This document shows, one piece after another, positions 44,348 through 56,435 of a stretch of DNA of 64,000 nucleotides. The position numbers and the translations under genes were made by a program. The notes below the pieces were generated by a model. The model saw only the letters and a list, made by a program, of their open reading frames with translations, did no database searches and had not been told where the DNA came from. Each line of letters opens with the position of its first letter. Positions within the stretch are counted from its first letter, which is position 1. The stretch is from assembly GCA_047495785.1 (NCBI GenBank), contig JBLDXI010000003.1:3100001-3164000 (forward strand), read 5' to 3'. The DNA is from Lepidodermella squamata (lineage: Eukaryota > Gastrotricha).

Positions 44348-46816
44348 TCAAAAAGCTATATCGAGACCATTTCCAGTCACTTTTCGCACTGTATCCAAAC
44401 TATTCTTAGCCTTCAGCGGCGCATGACGAAGTGAATCCAAGCTATTCTTAGCTTTCAGTGGTGGGTGACGTATTGTATCCAAACTCCCCTTAGCTTTCAG
44501 CGGTGAGTGATATTTCGAGGCCAGAGGCGAGACTTGGATTCCATTCTCAGCTCGAAGGAAAAACATGATGGTCAGAAAGCAGCCTGCAGATAGCAGCAAA
44601 CAAGAAACCGAGAGTAAAATACTCTGAGCAGTGTAGGATGGTAAAACAGCGTAGAGCAACATACTGCCGATCAAAATCGCCAATACGTAAATCGCTACCA
44701 CACTAACAGCTTGAAAAATTGTCAAAGCCCTAACCCAAAGCTTTTGATTCAGCAAAAATATGATGACACCAAATACAAGAATAGCAACACAGTTAATACC
44801 GGATAAAGACAGAGACCATATGAGATATGTTGATGAATCACAAACTGATGAAGTCGGTAGAATGAAAATATCTTCGAGTGATTCATAGATCAGACGCTCA
44901 ACTAATATCGGTTTAGTGGACACAAAAGGCGGATCACTGAGCAGCCACGCAGTCAACAGAACTGCAGTTATCAAGGTTGGTAAAAGGCAGTTGAACTTCT
45001 TGAATTTTCTGGTCCAAAAGTCTTCGTTCGGAGCGTGAAACCCTTCGTGCTGCGACATCCGATATGTTTTAGCATGCCCAACTGCTTTAGTTGTTGACGA
45101 CTTGACATTCCACAGAAATTGCAGAGAAGTGCTTAGGAAAGTTTGCAAAAATCCGAAAGCTAACGCTACAGATATTGGCCTCAAGTAGCAAAGAAGATAC
45201 GATGAAGGTTCGTTGCTGATCGAGAACAAAATACAGGACGCGTTGAAGAAAAGCATCGAAGAGAAAATGAACCCCATAGCCAGTCGAACAGGAACACCGC
45301 CCCTTACACTTTGTTTCAGAGTGTAGAAGAATCCGAAAAATTGGCTTATCATCAAAAGGCAAGCAACTAGCGAGATAGTGATCGAAAAGACTTGGTCAAC
45401 CTTCTCGAGAACATCTACGACTACTGATCTATCACGTTGGGGCCTTCCGTTTTTCGTGAACCATTTAACTGGGGTTAATTTCTGGAAATAGTGACTATCT
45501 AAGTTGAACGGATCACTTCCATTGTGAATCTTGCTGCGGTAATGGAAAACAAGGCCTGTCTCGTGGGTCCATCGTGATATTGCCTGCACTTCAACTTCAT
45601 CCATTTCCAAGGTCTTTTGGTCGTAATGGAAGCCCTTCAAACGCAACCCGTCAAAGCTGGAGAGAGCCACTGATTCATTTACGATTTTCATGACAAATTC
45701 TGGTTCATTCACATAGTCACGAAGGGTAAGGTTGTAGTTGCTTAGCACATGCTCAGTCCTGTTAAGGGCTAATAGACCCTTCAGTGCAGTGTCATGGCAA
45801 AACAAGCGTTGTCCGTAATCTGCAGGCACTATGCCCTGCGTCTTCTCTGAGAAGCGTTTTTCGAAAAAATCCAATGAGTAGCCGGCTGTAGTTACCTTCG
45901 TCGGGGTCTCAGTATCGACCGGTTGCCATCCCGTCCAAAAGCAATACTTGAGCTGCTCCCTTACGATGTCTCTTGTGCACCAGGGTTTGCCATTGATTTT
46001 CTCTGGCAATACGTGAGGTTCGAAGTAGCTTTCGTAAAGAAATAGGATAGTATATCTCGGTCCTGTTAACCCGTACTTGTACGCCAGACATAGAAAATCG
46101 ACAATCAAAGGCGGTACAGCGATTTGAAAATCTATGACTCGGGGATCACTGGCCAACAAAGCTTCGATTGTTTGCTCAGTTATGTCGTGAACTATGTCGA
46201 AGTGAGAAATCGTCATGTTTGCTTGCTTAGCTTCTTCCTCGATTTTAAAAGCCAATGTGTAGTCAAAAGAATTGTCCGCATAGGTCAAAATCGCAAGCCT
46301 GTTCCATCTTCCGACTTCTTTGATGAATTTGACGTAAGGATAAGCGAGTAAAAGGGCAGACGATGCACTTCGATAAGTATTAGGGTAGAGGTTTCGTTTT
46401 TGAATGTAGGCACCCGAGTTGCACCCAAAGGTGAGTTGAACCATGTTGACGTACTTAGCAGTCATCGCGTAAGCCCCGCATCCAGCAGAATACCACGGTC
46501 CTAGGGTAATAGGTGCTGGGAATTCGTTTTCACCGAGTCGATCGTAATTTCGGACAAAATTCATGACCCGCCTTGTTAGCATAAACGCTCCGCCACCTTC
46601 GTCCTTGTAATCAGGGGTGACCCAGTAATCGCGGAGACCATCCGATCTAGCGTTGAATGAGTCGATTGCGATTTGGACACCGATTTTGCACCCTACGCCG
46701 GTTCTTGGCTCATCCCCGGTCTCAACGAGTGTTACAAGCATTGAAAGGTTGTAGCGCTTGGTTGATGTAGCGATTGACATCAAATTCAAAAAGGAGATCA
46801 GTCTGCTCAGGATCAT
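44348..46816 (-). CDS. Class C GPCR, divergent GABA-B-like receptor, intronless
   Basis: Single exon, 822 residues, ATG 46816 at a signal-like start (MILSRLISFLNLMSIATS). The Venus-flytrap region matches the other three receptors only in outline: GCKIGVQIAIDSFN, ITLGPWYSAGCGAYA, VQLTFGC, LYPNTYRSAS, FCHDTALKGLLALN. Seven hydrophobic helices run from about residue 475 to 755 (first SITISLVACLLMISQFFGFF). The cytoplasmic tail holds three 14-residue tandem repeats of the form HxPLKAKxSLDxxR (about residues 770-811). Likely a membrane receptor for a small ligand. Position and shared architecture suggest an older duplicate of the array at 28447-37938, separated from it by the NLR-like gene and cassette copy 2. 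Confidence 0.8.
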   Translation of the reverse strand: MILSRLISFLNLMSIATSTKRYNLSMLVTLVETGDEPRTGVGCKIGVQIAIDSFNARSDGLRDYWVTPDYKDEGGGAFMLTRRVMNFVRNYDRLGENEFPAPITLGPWYSAGCGAYAMTAKYVNMVQLTFGCNSGAYIQKRNLYPNTYRSASSALLLAYPYVKFIKEVGRWNRLAILTYADNSFDYTLAFKIEEEAKQANMTISHFDIVHDITEQTIEALLASDPRVIDFQIAVPPLIVDFLCLAYKYGLTGPRYTILFLYESYFEPHVLPEKINGKPWCTRDIVREQLKYCFWTGWQPVDTETPTKVTTAGYSLDFFEKRFSEKTQGIVPADYGQRLFCHDTALKGLLALNRTEHVLSNYNLTLRDYVNEPEFVMKIVNESVALSSFDGLRLKGFHYDQKTLEMDEVEVQAISRWTHETGLVFHYRSKIHNGSDPFNLDSHYFQKLTPVKWFTKNGRPQRDRSVVVDVLEKVDQVFSITISLVACLLMISQFFGFFYTLKQSVRGGVPVRLAMGFIFSSMLFFNASCILFSISNEPSSYLLCYLRPISVALAFGFLQTFLSTSLQFLWNVKSSTTKAVGHAKTYRMSQHEGFHAPNEDFWTRKFKKFNCLLPTLITAVLLTAWLLSDPPFVSTKPILVERLIYESLEDIFILPTSSVCDSSTYLIWSLSLSGINCVAILVFGVIIFLLNQKLWVRALTIFQAVSVVAIYVLAILIGSMLLYAVLPSYTAQSILLSVSCLLLSAGCFLTIMFFLRAENGIQVSPLASKYHSPLKAKGSLDTIRHPPLKAKNSLDSLRHAPLKAKNSLDTVRKVTGNGLDIAF

Positions 46817-47854
46817 TTTTTAAATATTGTCATCCACGCATGCCGAAGTTGTAGAGCTTTTATAAGCAACTTGTCGGTAGGCGTTTATTGATTCTTTGAT
46901 ATGGTTAATCATCACGTTCTTCTATTCGAAGGAATTTCCTGACAAAATGTGTAACCCGGGCTTCATTAGCTATTATCGCTTATGTCAATGCACTTGCCCG
47001 GTCGATTCCAGCTTCAAATATATCGAGTTGCGAGTTGTGATGCTCCTTAAAAGGAAAATTAACCACAAAAAAGATTGCAAGGGTCAAATTTCTTGGGCTT
47101 GCCTTGATTTGACAGCTTTGTGCACCCATTCTATCCACCTCGCAAATAGTTTCACACTATGCATGACATAATAGGCTTGCGTCGAATTTCGCGTGTATTT
47201 TAAACTTAAAGTTTAACAAATTTACGCGTGAGCAATGACGGCATTGAATTCGTACAGATTAACCCGGGAATACAGTGGGGCGGGGGTGTGATGTTGCTGA
47301 CTCGGATGGATGAGAAGGCTGAAGAAAATGTTGACAAAAATCAAATTGGAGTAGGCTATACATGTTTCTATCATTTTGAATCCAGGGTCGATCCCGCCGA
47401 ATTGTGAAAAATAATATTGTCAGAGAATCATTTGAACTAAAAGTACCTTCATTTCTATTGCCGCAAAGATGAAACAATGGCGCTGGTAAATTTTGGAAGG
47501 GTTACTTTGAACACTTCAGGTTTCCAGGTCGATAGCTTTGCAAGACTGATTGATAGAAAACAGGGTTTGTTGTATAAAATTCTCCGGCATTTCAGCTTAT
47601 TCCAATAATGGCGTAAGGCCCCAAGGGATTGGGTCAATATTTGATTTTGAAGAAATATTATCAGCAGTGCCACTAGTGGGTGTTGATTTAGAACCCAAAG
47701 GCCCCAAAGGATTTGACCAGCGTTGAAAAAGAACTTGGAATGGGCATTCCCATAGCTTTGCTCTCTCAATATCGAAAGGAAAATGAAGATCCGGTGAATA
47801 GTTTATTGCAGGGCAATTTTTCCGACATTTGACCTAAGGGTCAATAAAAACTGA
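46817..47854. other. Intergenic with a dispersed-repeat fragment
   Basis: 47480-47760 resembles 34630-34900 (see that entry). No coding exon seen. The last nine bases before the transposon are part of its target duplication. Confidence 0.45.
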
Positions 47855-47863
47855 ACTCAAAAT

Positions 47864-50355
47864 GGGTGTGCCAACTGCACCTACTAAAAATAAGGTTCCA
47901 GCACTAAATTTAAGGTTCCAGCACTAAATTTGAAAGTCACTCGCACTAATCCTATTTACGACTAAATCAACAACTCCAGCACTAAAAATGCGTAGCCACC
48001 ACCTAATTTTGCTTTAATTAGAACTGAGAATACCATCAAGAGATCATCATTTATTAGTTTACAAAATTACGAAATCATTGCTTTCTTTTACAGCTGAGCT
48101 ATCCGACTCGCTACGGATGAATGGCTCATTAACAAATTAAAAATAAATAGCTCAGTCTTGGACCACCAGGGCGGGTTGAGCTTTTCGTTTGCGGCCTCGC
48201 TTAGCTTTAGGCCCAAGCGGCAGCTGCTCGGCAAGTTCGACCGGGAAAGAAACGTCGCCCAGGCGCATCTGTATACCAAGGACGTGGTAACAGTGGTCAG
48301 TTTTGAGAAAATTCCAGCAATTGCACACTTGCTGCTCACCGTCGATCAAAACCATCCTATTAATACAAATAACCTATTAATACGCCATAAAAACTTGAAA
48401 GAATTCTCACCCGAAACGCTTATTGAACTTGGAGAACGAGTCGAAATCAGGCCACGAGAATTTCGAGAATATTTCAACCACCTGAGGGCCAACATCTTTG
48501 TCTAGAGGCTTGTTTCTTGCCAAGAGAGCTTCCCAGACAGCTTGAGACAGCTCGTCCTTCGGTGGATTCGACTTCGGCGGTCGACCACGGGCTCGCTTCG
48601 CTGGCGGGGGTCCCTTCGGGACAGCGGCAGCAGCAGCAGTAGCAGCAACACCTTCTGCCAAAGCTGACTGCTTCGTCCACACGTACAGAGTTCCATTGCC
48701 GCTCGGCTGCGATCGAAGACCGGTGCCAACATCTCGAGCCCAGACACGCGCCTTTTCCCAAACTTCGTCCTTGATTGTTGGCGCTGTGAAGAACTTCTTG
48801 TAGTTGACGCACTTCTTGTTCCGCTCCCACGACCAGCGACCGAGCATCTTTTTCGCAACTTCAAGCAGCTGCATGACGGGCAGACGACTCCGAAAGGTGT
48901 AATCGGTCTTGATGCGGCCGTTCTTGCCTTCTTGGCCGTTGTTGTTGACCATTGAGCCGATAGCGTAGCCTTGGTACCACGTGTTGTTCTTGTCGTTGGT
49001 AGATACTCTTGCTTGAGATTTTTCGTGACATGAAACCAGCAGATGGCGTGCTTCACTTCGGCAAACACTGCTCGGATCGCCCTCTTAATCGCCTTAGCAG
49101 CGTCTGAGACGGCGAGCGCCGGAAGCCATTCGGACAAGTGGTCTTTGACCGCTCTCAGCACGAACTCGTAGTCGTCCTCAGCCTCGCCGGTGCACACCGC
49201 CACCATAATCGGGTGAAAATGTCGGTCCTAATGAGGAAATTGTAAAAAATTAAAAAAAATTGATAAGAATCGACAGCAATACGAACCTTGTCACTGAAGC
49301 CAACCAAGATGACCGGGTAACCGTTGACGTTGGTCTTGTACGTCGCGTCGATGTGAAGGTCGTGTGCGCCGACCTTCTTGGCGTATTTACTGAGCCGGCG
49401 CGTCGTTAGTGCGATTCGACACACGCTTTTCTTCTCGTCGATTTGATCATAGTTGAAGTAGGAGGACACTACGAAAGGGTCATCCCTTGACGTTGTAGAC
49501 TCCTTGGAGTGCTCCTCAGCAAAATGGCGTAGCGCGGCGATGCTGACCTTCGTCGGGCCGTGGTGTTTCTTCCGAAGGGTGGCCAAGTAACTCGAGAGTT
49601 GCGAATCCTTCGGCTCTGGAATTCCTTTTTCCCTGAACGCCATTAAAATCGAGAGAGGCTTTGTTTTAACGTCAAGGAAAAGCTTATCGATGATGCGCCG
49701 AGTTGCTGGGGGCAAACCGCGTTGTTTTTCTTTCTTCGGTTGCGAATGATCATGGTTGACGTCGTTTTCTTCCAGCGACACGTACAGCGAATCGGCATGA
49801 ATAACTTTTCGGAGCTTACTTTCGCAGCCAGGGTGTGAGCAGTCGAAGTAGTGCATCATGCCACGGTTGGTGAGGTACGAGCGGCCGTTATTCCACCACC
49901 AAGCTGTGCCGGTGTCCGCGACGTGATCGTCGGCAGCCTCCTCGTCCTCAAACTGTTGAACACACGTCCAGACCTGCTCCTTGCCGCGTCGACGACTGGC
50001 TGGTTGCGGCGGCAGCAGATTTTCGGCCGTATCGATGATTAAGAGGGGCACTTCCTCCATTTCAGAATAATAACTAAGAAATAATAATGACGAGATGATG
50101 ATGATGCAGTTGATGATATGATGACTGAGCCGCCTTAAATATTGCTCGGTGGCGCGCCTAAGCTATTATTTAGTGCCACACCGATTATTTAGTGCTGGAT
50201 TCATTATTTAGGTGGCGCGAAGATTTAGTGCCGCCTGTTTGCATTTTAGGTGGACGCACCATAGACATAATATCAGTACTGATATTATGTCTATGGGACG
50301 CACTCACAAATTTAGTGCTGGAACCTCATTTTAGGTGGTGCACTTATTTAGACCC
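47864..50355. mobile_element. MuDR/MULE DNA transposon with 9-bp target duplication
   Basis: 2,492 bp. Ends are inverted: left GGGTGTGCCAACTGCACCTA, right (reverse complement) GGGTCTAAATAAGTGCACCA, both reaching GGTTCCAGCACTAAATTT about 30 bp inside. Subterminal AGTGCTGGA/TTTAGTGC units are repeated. A perfect 9-bp duplication ACTCAAAAT flanks the element at 47855-47863 and 50356-50364, the hallmark length for Mutator-like elements. It carries one transposase gene on the minus strand (48152-50060), which is damaged. A perfect TATCAGTACTGATA palindrome lies near 50270-50290. Confidence 0.92.
48152..50060 (-). pseudogene. MULE transposase, frameshifted and internally shortened
   Basis: Exons 49287-50060, 48411-49227 and 48152-48356. 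The N-terminal part has a FLYWCH/WRKY-like zinc motif (YFDCSHPGC ... NHDH). The catalytic core shows HIDATYKTN (first Asp), GFSDKDRHFHPI across the first intron, and VSDAAKA (second Asp) with CWFHVTKNLKQ. The Glu-bearing NNNGQEGKNG block follows only about 45 residues later. MULE transposases usually have a longer stretch there, and a frame change near 49000 is needed to reach it: exon 2 is 817 nt where phase requires one nt more or two fewer. Exon 3 holds a SWIM zinc finger (CNCWNFLKTDHCYH). So all parts are present but the gene is probably inactive, unless the shift is a sequencing error. Confidence 0.85.
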
Positions 50356-50364
50356 ACTCAAAAT

Positions 50365-50848
50365 ATATGAAAGCGAACGTCTATTGTCCAATTCCATTAT
50401 GATTTCGATACCCAAAAATCAGATAAAAATCGTAAAATCATCATAATTCGCAGATGAATCTGAAATCTCTTTGTACACCTCTGTGTTGAATATCGCTAAT
50501 TTCTGAATAAGGACAGATTTATAAACCTTGGTTATGTCGAAAGCTACCCCACCCCGCGGCAAGGCCCTTTAATCATGGGCGAAATCAGTATAAATTCTGG
50601 TGTCTTTTTAAAAGGCTATTGTTTTGACTTTTTAAAAGTTTGGCGTCTGAAGCATCGATCAGGCGCGTGCTATTTTTCGGTTGTATCATGACAAATCGGG
50701 CTGCTCGGTACGAAACACGCGCCCCATCAAGTGTTTTTCCATGTTTTCTTTTCGTTTCATCTGACAGATTGGTGATTTTAGCTAAGGGTAATTTAGGCCG
50801 AATGATTATCGATCTCGGTCCCTAATACCAAATTCCGAATATACGAGG
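50365..50848. other. Upstream region of the astacin-kringle gene
   Basis: No exon found. No clear TATA box was seen near ATG 50849. Probably promoter and 5' leader. Confidence 0.4.
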
Positions 50849-53800
50849 ATGCATTTACGCGTATTGTTCGTTATTTTGTGGTTAACGAACTCTGCTGGGG
50901 TTCAGGCGATCCCTGCGGCTGCTCAACTATGGCCAGACGTGGTGAATTTCATTGTCGATATCAATAAGCTTGGTAAGTCCTAATTATCTTACGGTCTTAA
51001 TTTTAGCGGAGCCATATTTTACACAATTTATTGGCCAAAAATTGCGCTTCCAACATTTTCAACAATTTTTAAAAATTCAAATTAATTTCCTCAAAATGTT
51101 GCGTGTGCCTGGCCATCTTTTCGAGAACTTGGCATTATTATGATTTCACACAATTATTCGATAACTGTGTCGCGTTTGGTGCCACGTTTTGAAATTTGGC
51201 TTCGCAATACAGGACATTTTTTTGTGTCGCTCAAATTAATTTTAATATTTTAACAAATTTAAGGTGCGTCTACCTATGATAATATCAGAGCGGCGATGGG
51301 CATGTGGCAGGGAAGCACCTGCATTACCTTCACAGACTTGGCTGTCCCGTATTCGAGCTTCGACATACTAACTCCTAACGTCATGATATTTGCGCCGGGT
51401 TCAGAGTAAGAACACTTTCTATTTTATTAAGAAATGAAATACTTTATTTTTTGCCTCTAGTTGTTTCACCAAAGTCGGCATGACCGGTCCGCCTTTTTAC
51501 ATCGTATTAGCTCCGTATTGCTCCAATCGGGTATGATCTGTTGCAAGGAGATATCCCATACAGTTTTAAACTATATTTTAAGATTCCCACTATTGCTGCT
51601 TTGATCGGACGAGCGCTTGGCTTGGTTAACTTTTTAGTCCAATGATTTTTTATTATATTGATATATTTTTTTATTTTCGCAGAACTATGAACACGTTAGA
51701 ACAGATCGTGACCAGTACATCACAGTTAACCCAAGTGCCGCAGTAGTGTAAAGTTTTTGTCAGCTGATTTTCTTTTTTATTTCCGGCTTTATATTTTCAG
51801 GTCATCTCAAGCTTTGTTTGACATTGACCCGACCGATAATAACTACGGCACGCCTTATGACTACGAATCGATTACTCATCCAGAATATAATTGGCAAAGC
51901 AACAATGGCAAGACTCCAACAATGAAAACTAATGACATCAGACTTTTCCATACCTTGGGACAACGGCAGTTTGTCTCCTTTTTAGACTTCAAGAAAATCA
52001 ATCTTCATTACAAGTGTATAGGTATAATTGTTAAGCTTTTTTGCCCTAATTTCGGACAAAAGCACTGTTTTGAAAGTTTACATACCAGGTTTTGCTCGAA
52101 AAATTTCGAAATTCAAACCAAAGATATATCCTATTTCTTCCAGAATTAATTGGAAATTCTTCATTTTTTACTTGATTTTTCGCAATTTTCCGGCTAACTT
52201 TGGCCTATTTAATCGATTTACAAGGGATTTTAATTTAAAACGGTCAATGTATTTTCAGAGAAGAAGTGTGCTGGCATTAGCAAGCAATGTTTAAACAACG
52301 GGCACCAGAACCCGAGGCTGTGCGACTCGTGTCTTTGCCCGTTTGGACTTACTGGAGATTCGTGTCAGACAGTAGCTACCGGAAATTTAACATGCGGTGG
52401 CTCGATTGAGATGGCGCCTTGTTCCACGATTACCTACACCTTGCCAACACTTACTTATAGCCCTGGCGCTTGTTATTGGAACATCACTACAGTAATAGAA
52501 TTTAGCCTTTAAAGAATCGATATTCAGCAAATGTTATGTTTCGCAGACTGGCAACGGCCTGGTACTGGCGTTTGACGGCCCGCCAGAAGTCTTAGGCTAC
52601 GACACTGGTAAAATAATTTATTTAATCACATTATTTTCAAGCTATATTTCTGTTGCAACAGATTTGTGCTGGAGCTATCTCGAGATGCGAACCGATGATT
52701 TTTCGGTGCCAACGAACAAGTTAGTTAACGCCTGTGTTTCCTATGTTAACCAATGATCGACCACCCTGTAACTCCCGCAGGGTGGCCGCAATCCCCGCGC
52801 GCTTGGAAATCGTATAATTTCGGTGAAAACGGATCAATAACTAGTGTCTAGTTTGTAATTAGCGATGAGCTAGGATCTGCTTATGGGTTTATTTTTGTCA
52901 CCAAACTGCACTAAAGCGTCCACTAAATTGATTTTGCACCGGTGACCTAATAGATTGCAGTTTGAAGTAGATCTCATCACGCTGAGGAACTTCTTCTTTG
53001 AGAGCGGCTTCCTAGCTAGCACCGTTCTCGAGATAACCGCTCAGGTGTGACATCAGGTAAAGTCACGTGACCAACTTGACCCTGGAATTTCTCCGTTTTC
53101 AATTTCCGATTTCCGATTTCTGGCCTTCAATTGATTAATATTGAACACCCTATGTTGAGTTTCATGATATTTAAGTATTCCTTGTTTTTTGGCATAATGA
53201 TTTTCCTTTTTTATTTTTATTGACATTTAATGACACGAATAGCAAATTATTGGAAACTCAATTTTGCTGGTTCTGATATTTTTAATAATTTTTTACTAAT
53301 TTATAGAATGTGCAAGACGACCGTGACTGCCGGGCGCATGTTCGAAACGGCTAACCAGTTTGCTATTCTGGGATTCCGACATCTCCCGGCAGCCACTGAT
53401 CCATTCATTAAGCGGATGGCCGGTTTCACATTCGTCCTATACTCACCCTGTGGCGGTCCACCGGCGACCGCGCTGACTCGGGAATGTCGACTAACCAAAT
53501 CGGGCTACGACTACGAAGGCAGCGCTGCTACAACCGCCTCTGGGAAAGCGTGCATTTCCTGGACGCTGATCCCTGGGTTGAAGATGATAAACTTTCCGAA
53601 AATGGACATTGCAGCATCGGCTAGGACTTGTAGAAACCCTATAAAACGCTTGGATATGTACTGCCATACTGCTGTACCTGCTACTAATATGCCGAGCTGG
53701 GAGGTATGCCAGCAGGTGCCTACATGCGGTAGGTTGGACAGTTTCATCGTTTGAAATTCATTTCATCTATGTCTCGCGGGGAAAAAATAGAACCATGGAC

Positions 53801-56306
53801 AAGATGCATCGACAAAACATCGCTGGCATTCAACGGATGTCGACAAGTCAACAGACCGGGATGTTACCAAACTGAAACAGAAGTGAGTTAGAAATTGAGA
53901 TGGCCGTTGTGATAGAGGAGGGAGCCCTTATTTCGGCCACTTCCTAATTCGGCCGCTGCGTCCCAACTTCGGCCACCGGCCGAAATTTGGACACGAAGTG
54001 CTGTGCAGCAGTTTTATTTGTACGCAATTCAAGAACTTTGCATTGTTAAGCCCATCTGTTTCATGATTTTTCAAGCACGTGATCGTAAAAAAAAATTCAA
54101 ATGCGAGCGAGCGGGCTTATGTCGCTTCTCGAGTGCTCTATTACCGTTACTTTGCAGGTATAATTTACCTGAAACTGGCTCTTTGAAATTTACTGCTTTC
54201 ACCTCAATATTTACCAGCTAAACGCCAGCTTCATTTTGGTATAAAATATTCTATCTAAAACCGCCCAGGCGAAGAGATCGAGAGGGCCAATTTTAGGGTT
54301 TTCGAGGGTTCGATTCCAAAAATTAGCAGTCAATAGGGGAATTGAATTCGGGAAAACAAAATCGATACTCTCATTCTACAGGAGGCAAGGGATTTTTTAG
54401 ATATTTTTCCAGAATTTTAGAAAGTCAACCGCAGTTAGGCTATTAGGTAGAAAACAAGTTATCAAACTTGTATCTGTCAAAACAAGTTTGAGTTTCAAGC
54501 ATCACGTCGTCAAGGAAAAGCTCACAGGTGAAGCAACAAAGGCGGTTATTATAGTCAGCGTTTTGAGGCAAATCTAACGATACCAAACTTATGGTATTAG
54601 TGTACCTGGATGAGGTGGCCGAAATTAGGGCACCCCGCTCCCTAATTCCGGCCGGGTGTCTGGGTGACTAAAAAATTAGCCATAAATCAAGGTAAAATCG
54701 TCCGGACTTGCGGAAAGCGGCATTCGATAGCTCAATAACGCCTGTTTAATTCTGCTTATGCCGAATATTTTCTGAAAATTTACCTGGCTGGCAAAGTAGG
54801 AAAAACCTGAAAAACGGCCGAAATTAGGGCGGGGTGCTCTAATTGGGATTTGGCGAAATTTGTAAACAACGAGAGATGTTGATGCCGCTTTCAAGAGCAA
54901 TTAAAAAGGCTAATAGCCATCGGGGTTGCTGAAATAATTCGAATTTTTTGAAAATTCTCGATGAAAAATCTGAATTTGTAGCCAGAGTTATTTATCCGCC
55001 TCACTTCGCTTACTTTTTTGTTCTCACACACTAATTACGAATTATTTTTATTTTTATTTTTTATTTTATTTTTGGGAAATTTTAGGATGAAAAATCTATT
55101 TTAAAAATGTGGATAAATTTATTGGGCGATACCCCGAACAAAAATTCCATTTAGTTTTCTGACCATTTTTTGAAATTACCCAAAATATCCCAGATATTAG
55201 CAATGAAAATACTAATAATAATATATATAAAATAATATATAAAATCTGGTTCAGTCCATGAGGAAAAACAGGAATCAATATTATATTAAGCACATTTTTT
55301 CGATTTTTTAAATTACCAAACTCAAGATGTCACTTGATAACGGTCAGCTGTAACATGATTAATGATCGGTTATTTCCTTATAGTTGGCAACTATCGACCC
55401 CACCGTCAGGGTACGCTATTACCCGAGATCAGCCGACTGTTTGGCAGGCGTTAGTTATACCATGAGTGAATTTTTTAAAATAATGAAATTCCTAATTATA
55501 TCCGTTCAGAATGCGCGTTGCTGCTTAGACAAAAACAGCAATACCTATCAAGTCCAGTCTGCCGAATACGATTGTGGAGATGAAGCCAGCAAAATTGATG
55601 TTTGTTTTTACCGCTTTTAATTTGTTTTCAAAAAATTGAAACTTGTTCATCAGCTCGGAATTTTCAATACGTTCAGCGATTTCGGGTCTAATTACAAAGC
55701 TGCGATAAGTGTCTGCAGGGAAAATGTTAGTTTGCTCCTTATTTTTCGATGAAATTCTAGACATTTTAATCATCAGGTCCCTGTGAAGCGCTGCATCGAT
55801 GCCGACATGTACAACCCGATTTGCATCCCTGATACTTCCCCGTGTCCTGCACAATACGTAAAAATTTTCAAATTTTTTTCAAAAATTCAAAAAAAAACAA
55901 TTACCAATTTTTAGAGCCTTGAAAGCACGTTTAGCACAATTGAGAATTGCACAATTGGAGTAAGTGATGACGACGCGCTAAAATATATTGCGACAATAAC
56001 TTCTAATATTTTTTTTAAGGAGGTGCGGTACTGTGCAATGAAATCGGGAGGATTCCGGTGCATTACAGCCTCATGCGATCCAGAACTGGAAACTGAAGTC
56101 TGCAGTTTTTTTTACAATAATTACCTATAATGGCGTTTAATTTTACGTTTTTAGATGGAGGTCTTCTTCAACTCTCCATATTTTGCAACCAATTACGAGC
56201 GTTGTCTGAATTACGTAAGGGTCTAAATTTTTCTATCACTGAAATGAAGGTTTTACAGCATTTAAGTAAAGCCGATCCTGGCATTGCATTTTCGGACGTT
56301 TGCTGA
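50849..56306 (+). CDS. Secreted astacin-like pseudoprotease-EGF-CUB-kringle-Cys-module protein
   Basis: Nineteen exons: 50849-50972, 51264-51405, 51461-51530, 51583-51624, 51683-51747, 51801-52021, 52259-52491, 52547-52607, 52662-52719, 53307-53728, 53791-53882, 55384-55449, 55510-55599, 55654-55725, 55777-55857, 55915-55959, 56020-56097, 56155-56214, 56259-56306; 689 residues. Signal peptide, then astacin domain about 45-221 (GSTCITF, RTDRDQYITV, YDYESITH, GQRQFVSFLD). The 42-nt exon supplies residues 113-126, where HExxHxxGxxH should be, but reads AALIGRALGL-NY: every zinc ligand and the catalytic Glu are replaced. EGF (about 222-255, CxNNGxQNPxxCxxCxCP), CUB (about 258-385), kringle (about 399-478, six Cys with CRNP) and four two-exon Cys modules follow. 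The stop at 56304-56306 could be bypassed by a donor at 56266, fusing to the lectin modules. Confidence 0.75.
54240..54850 (-). repeat. Dispersed repeat family R2, copy 2
   Basis: Reverse complement matches 4650-5240. Lies in the 1.5-kb intron 53883-55383 of the astacin-kringle gene. A fragment of the same family is at about 53925-54000. Non-coding; ends approximate. Confidence 0.65.
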
Positions 56307-56435
56307 AATTGTAAATTCGATTTTTCTAAAAAAATTATTTGAAAAAACGAATGCCCTCTGATTTTAGGTTTACCCTCCGTATATGGGCCAATTTTTAATA
56401 TTGTCTTTGCAGGCTATTGATATCCGAAAAATCAC

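Noticed and set aside
52964-53047. Open 84-nt segment with acceptor ATTGCAG and donor CAG-GTGTGA in the CUB region
   Set aside because: Phase 0 on both sides, but the flanking exons need phase 2; including it breaks the frame, and the CUB alignment does not need it.
54307-54317. GGTTCGATTCC, a perfect tRNA B-box motif
   Set aside because: No A-box, acceptor stem or cloverleaf around it; lies in a dispersed repeat. A tRNA-derived repeat remains possible.
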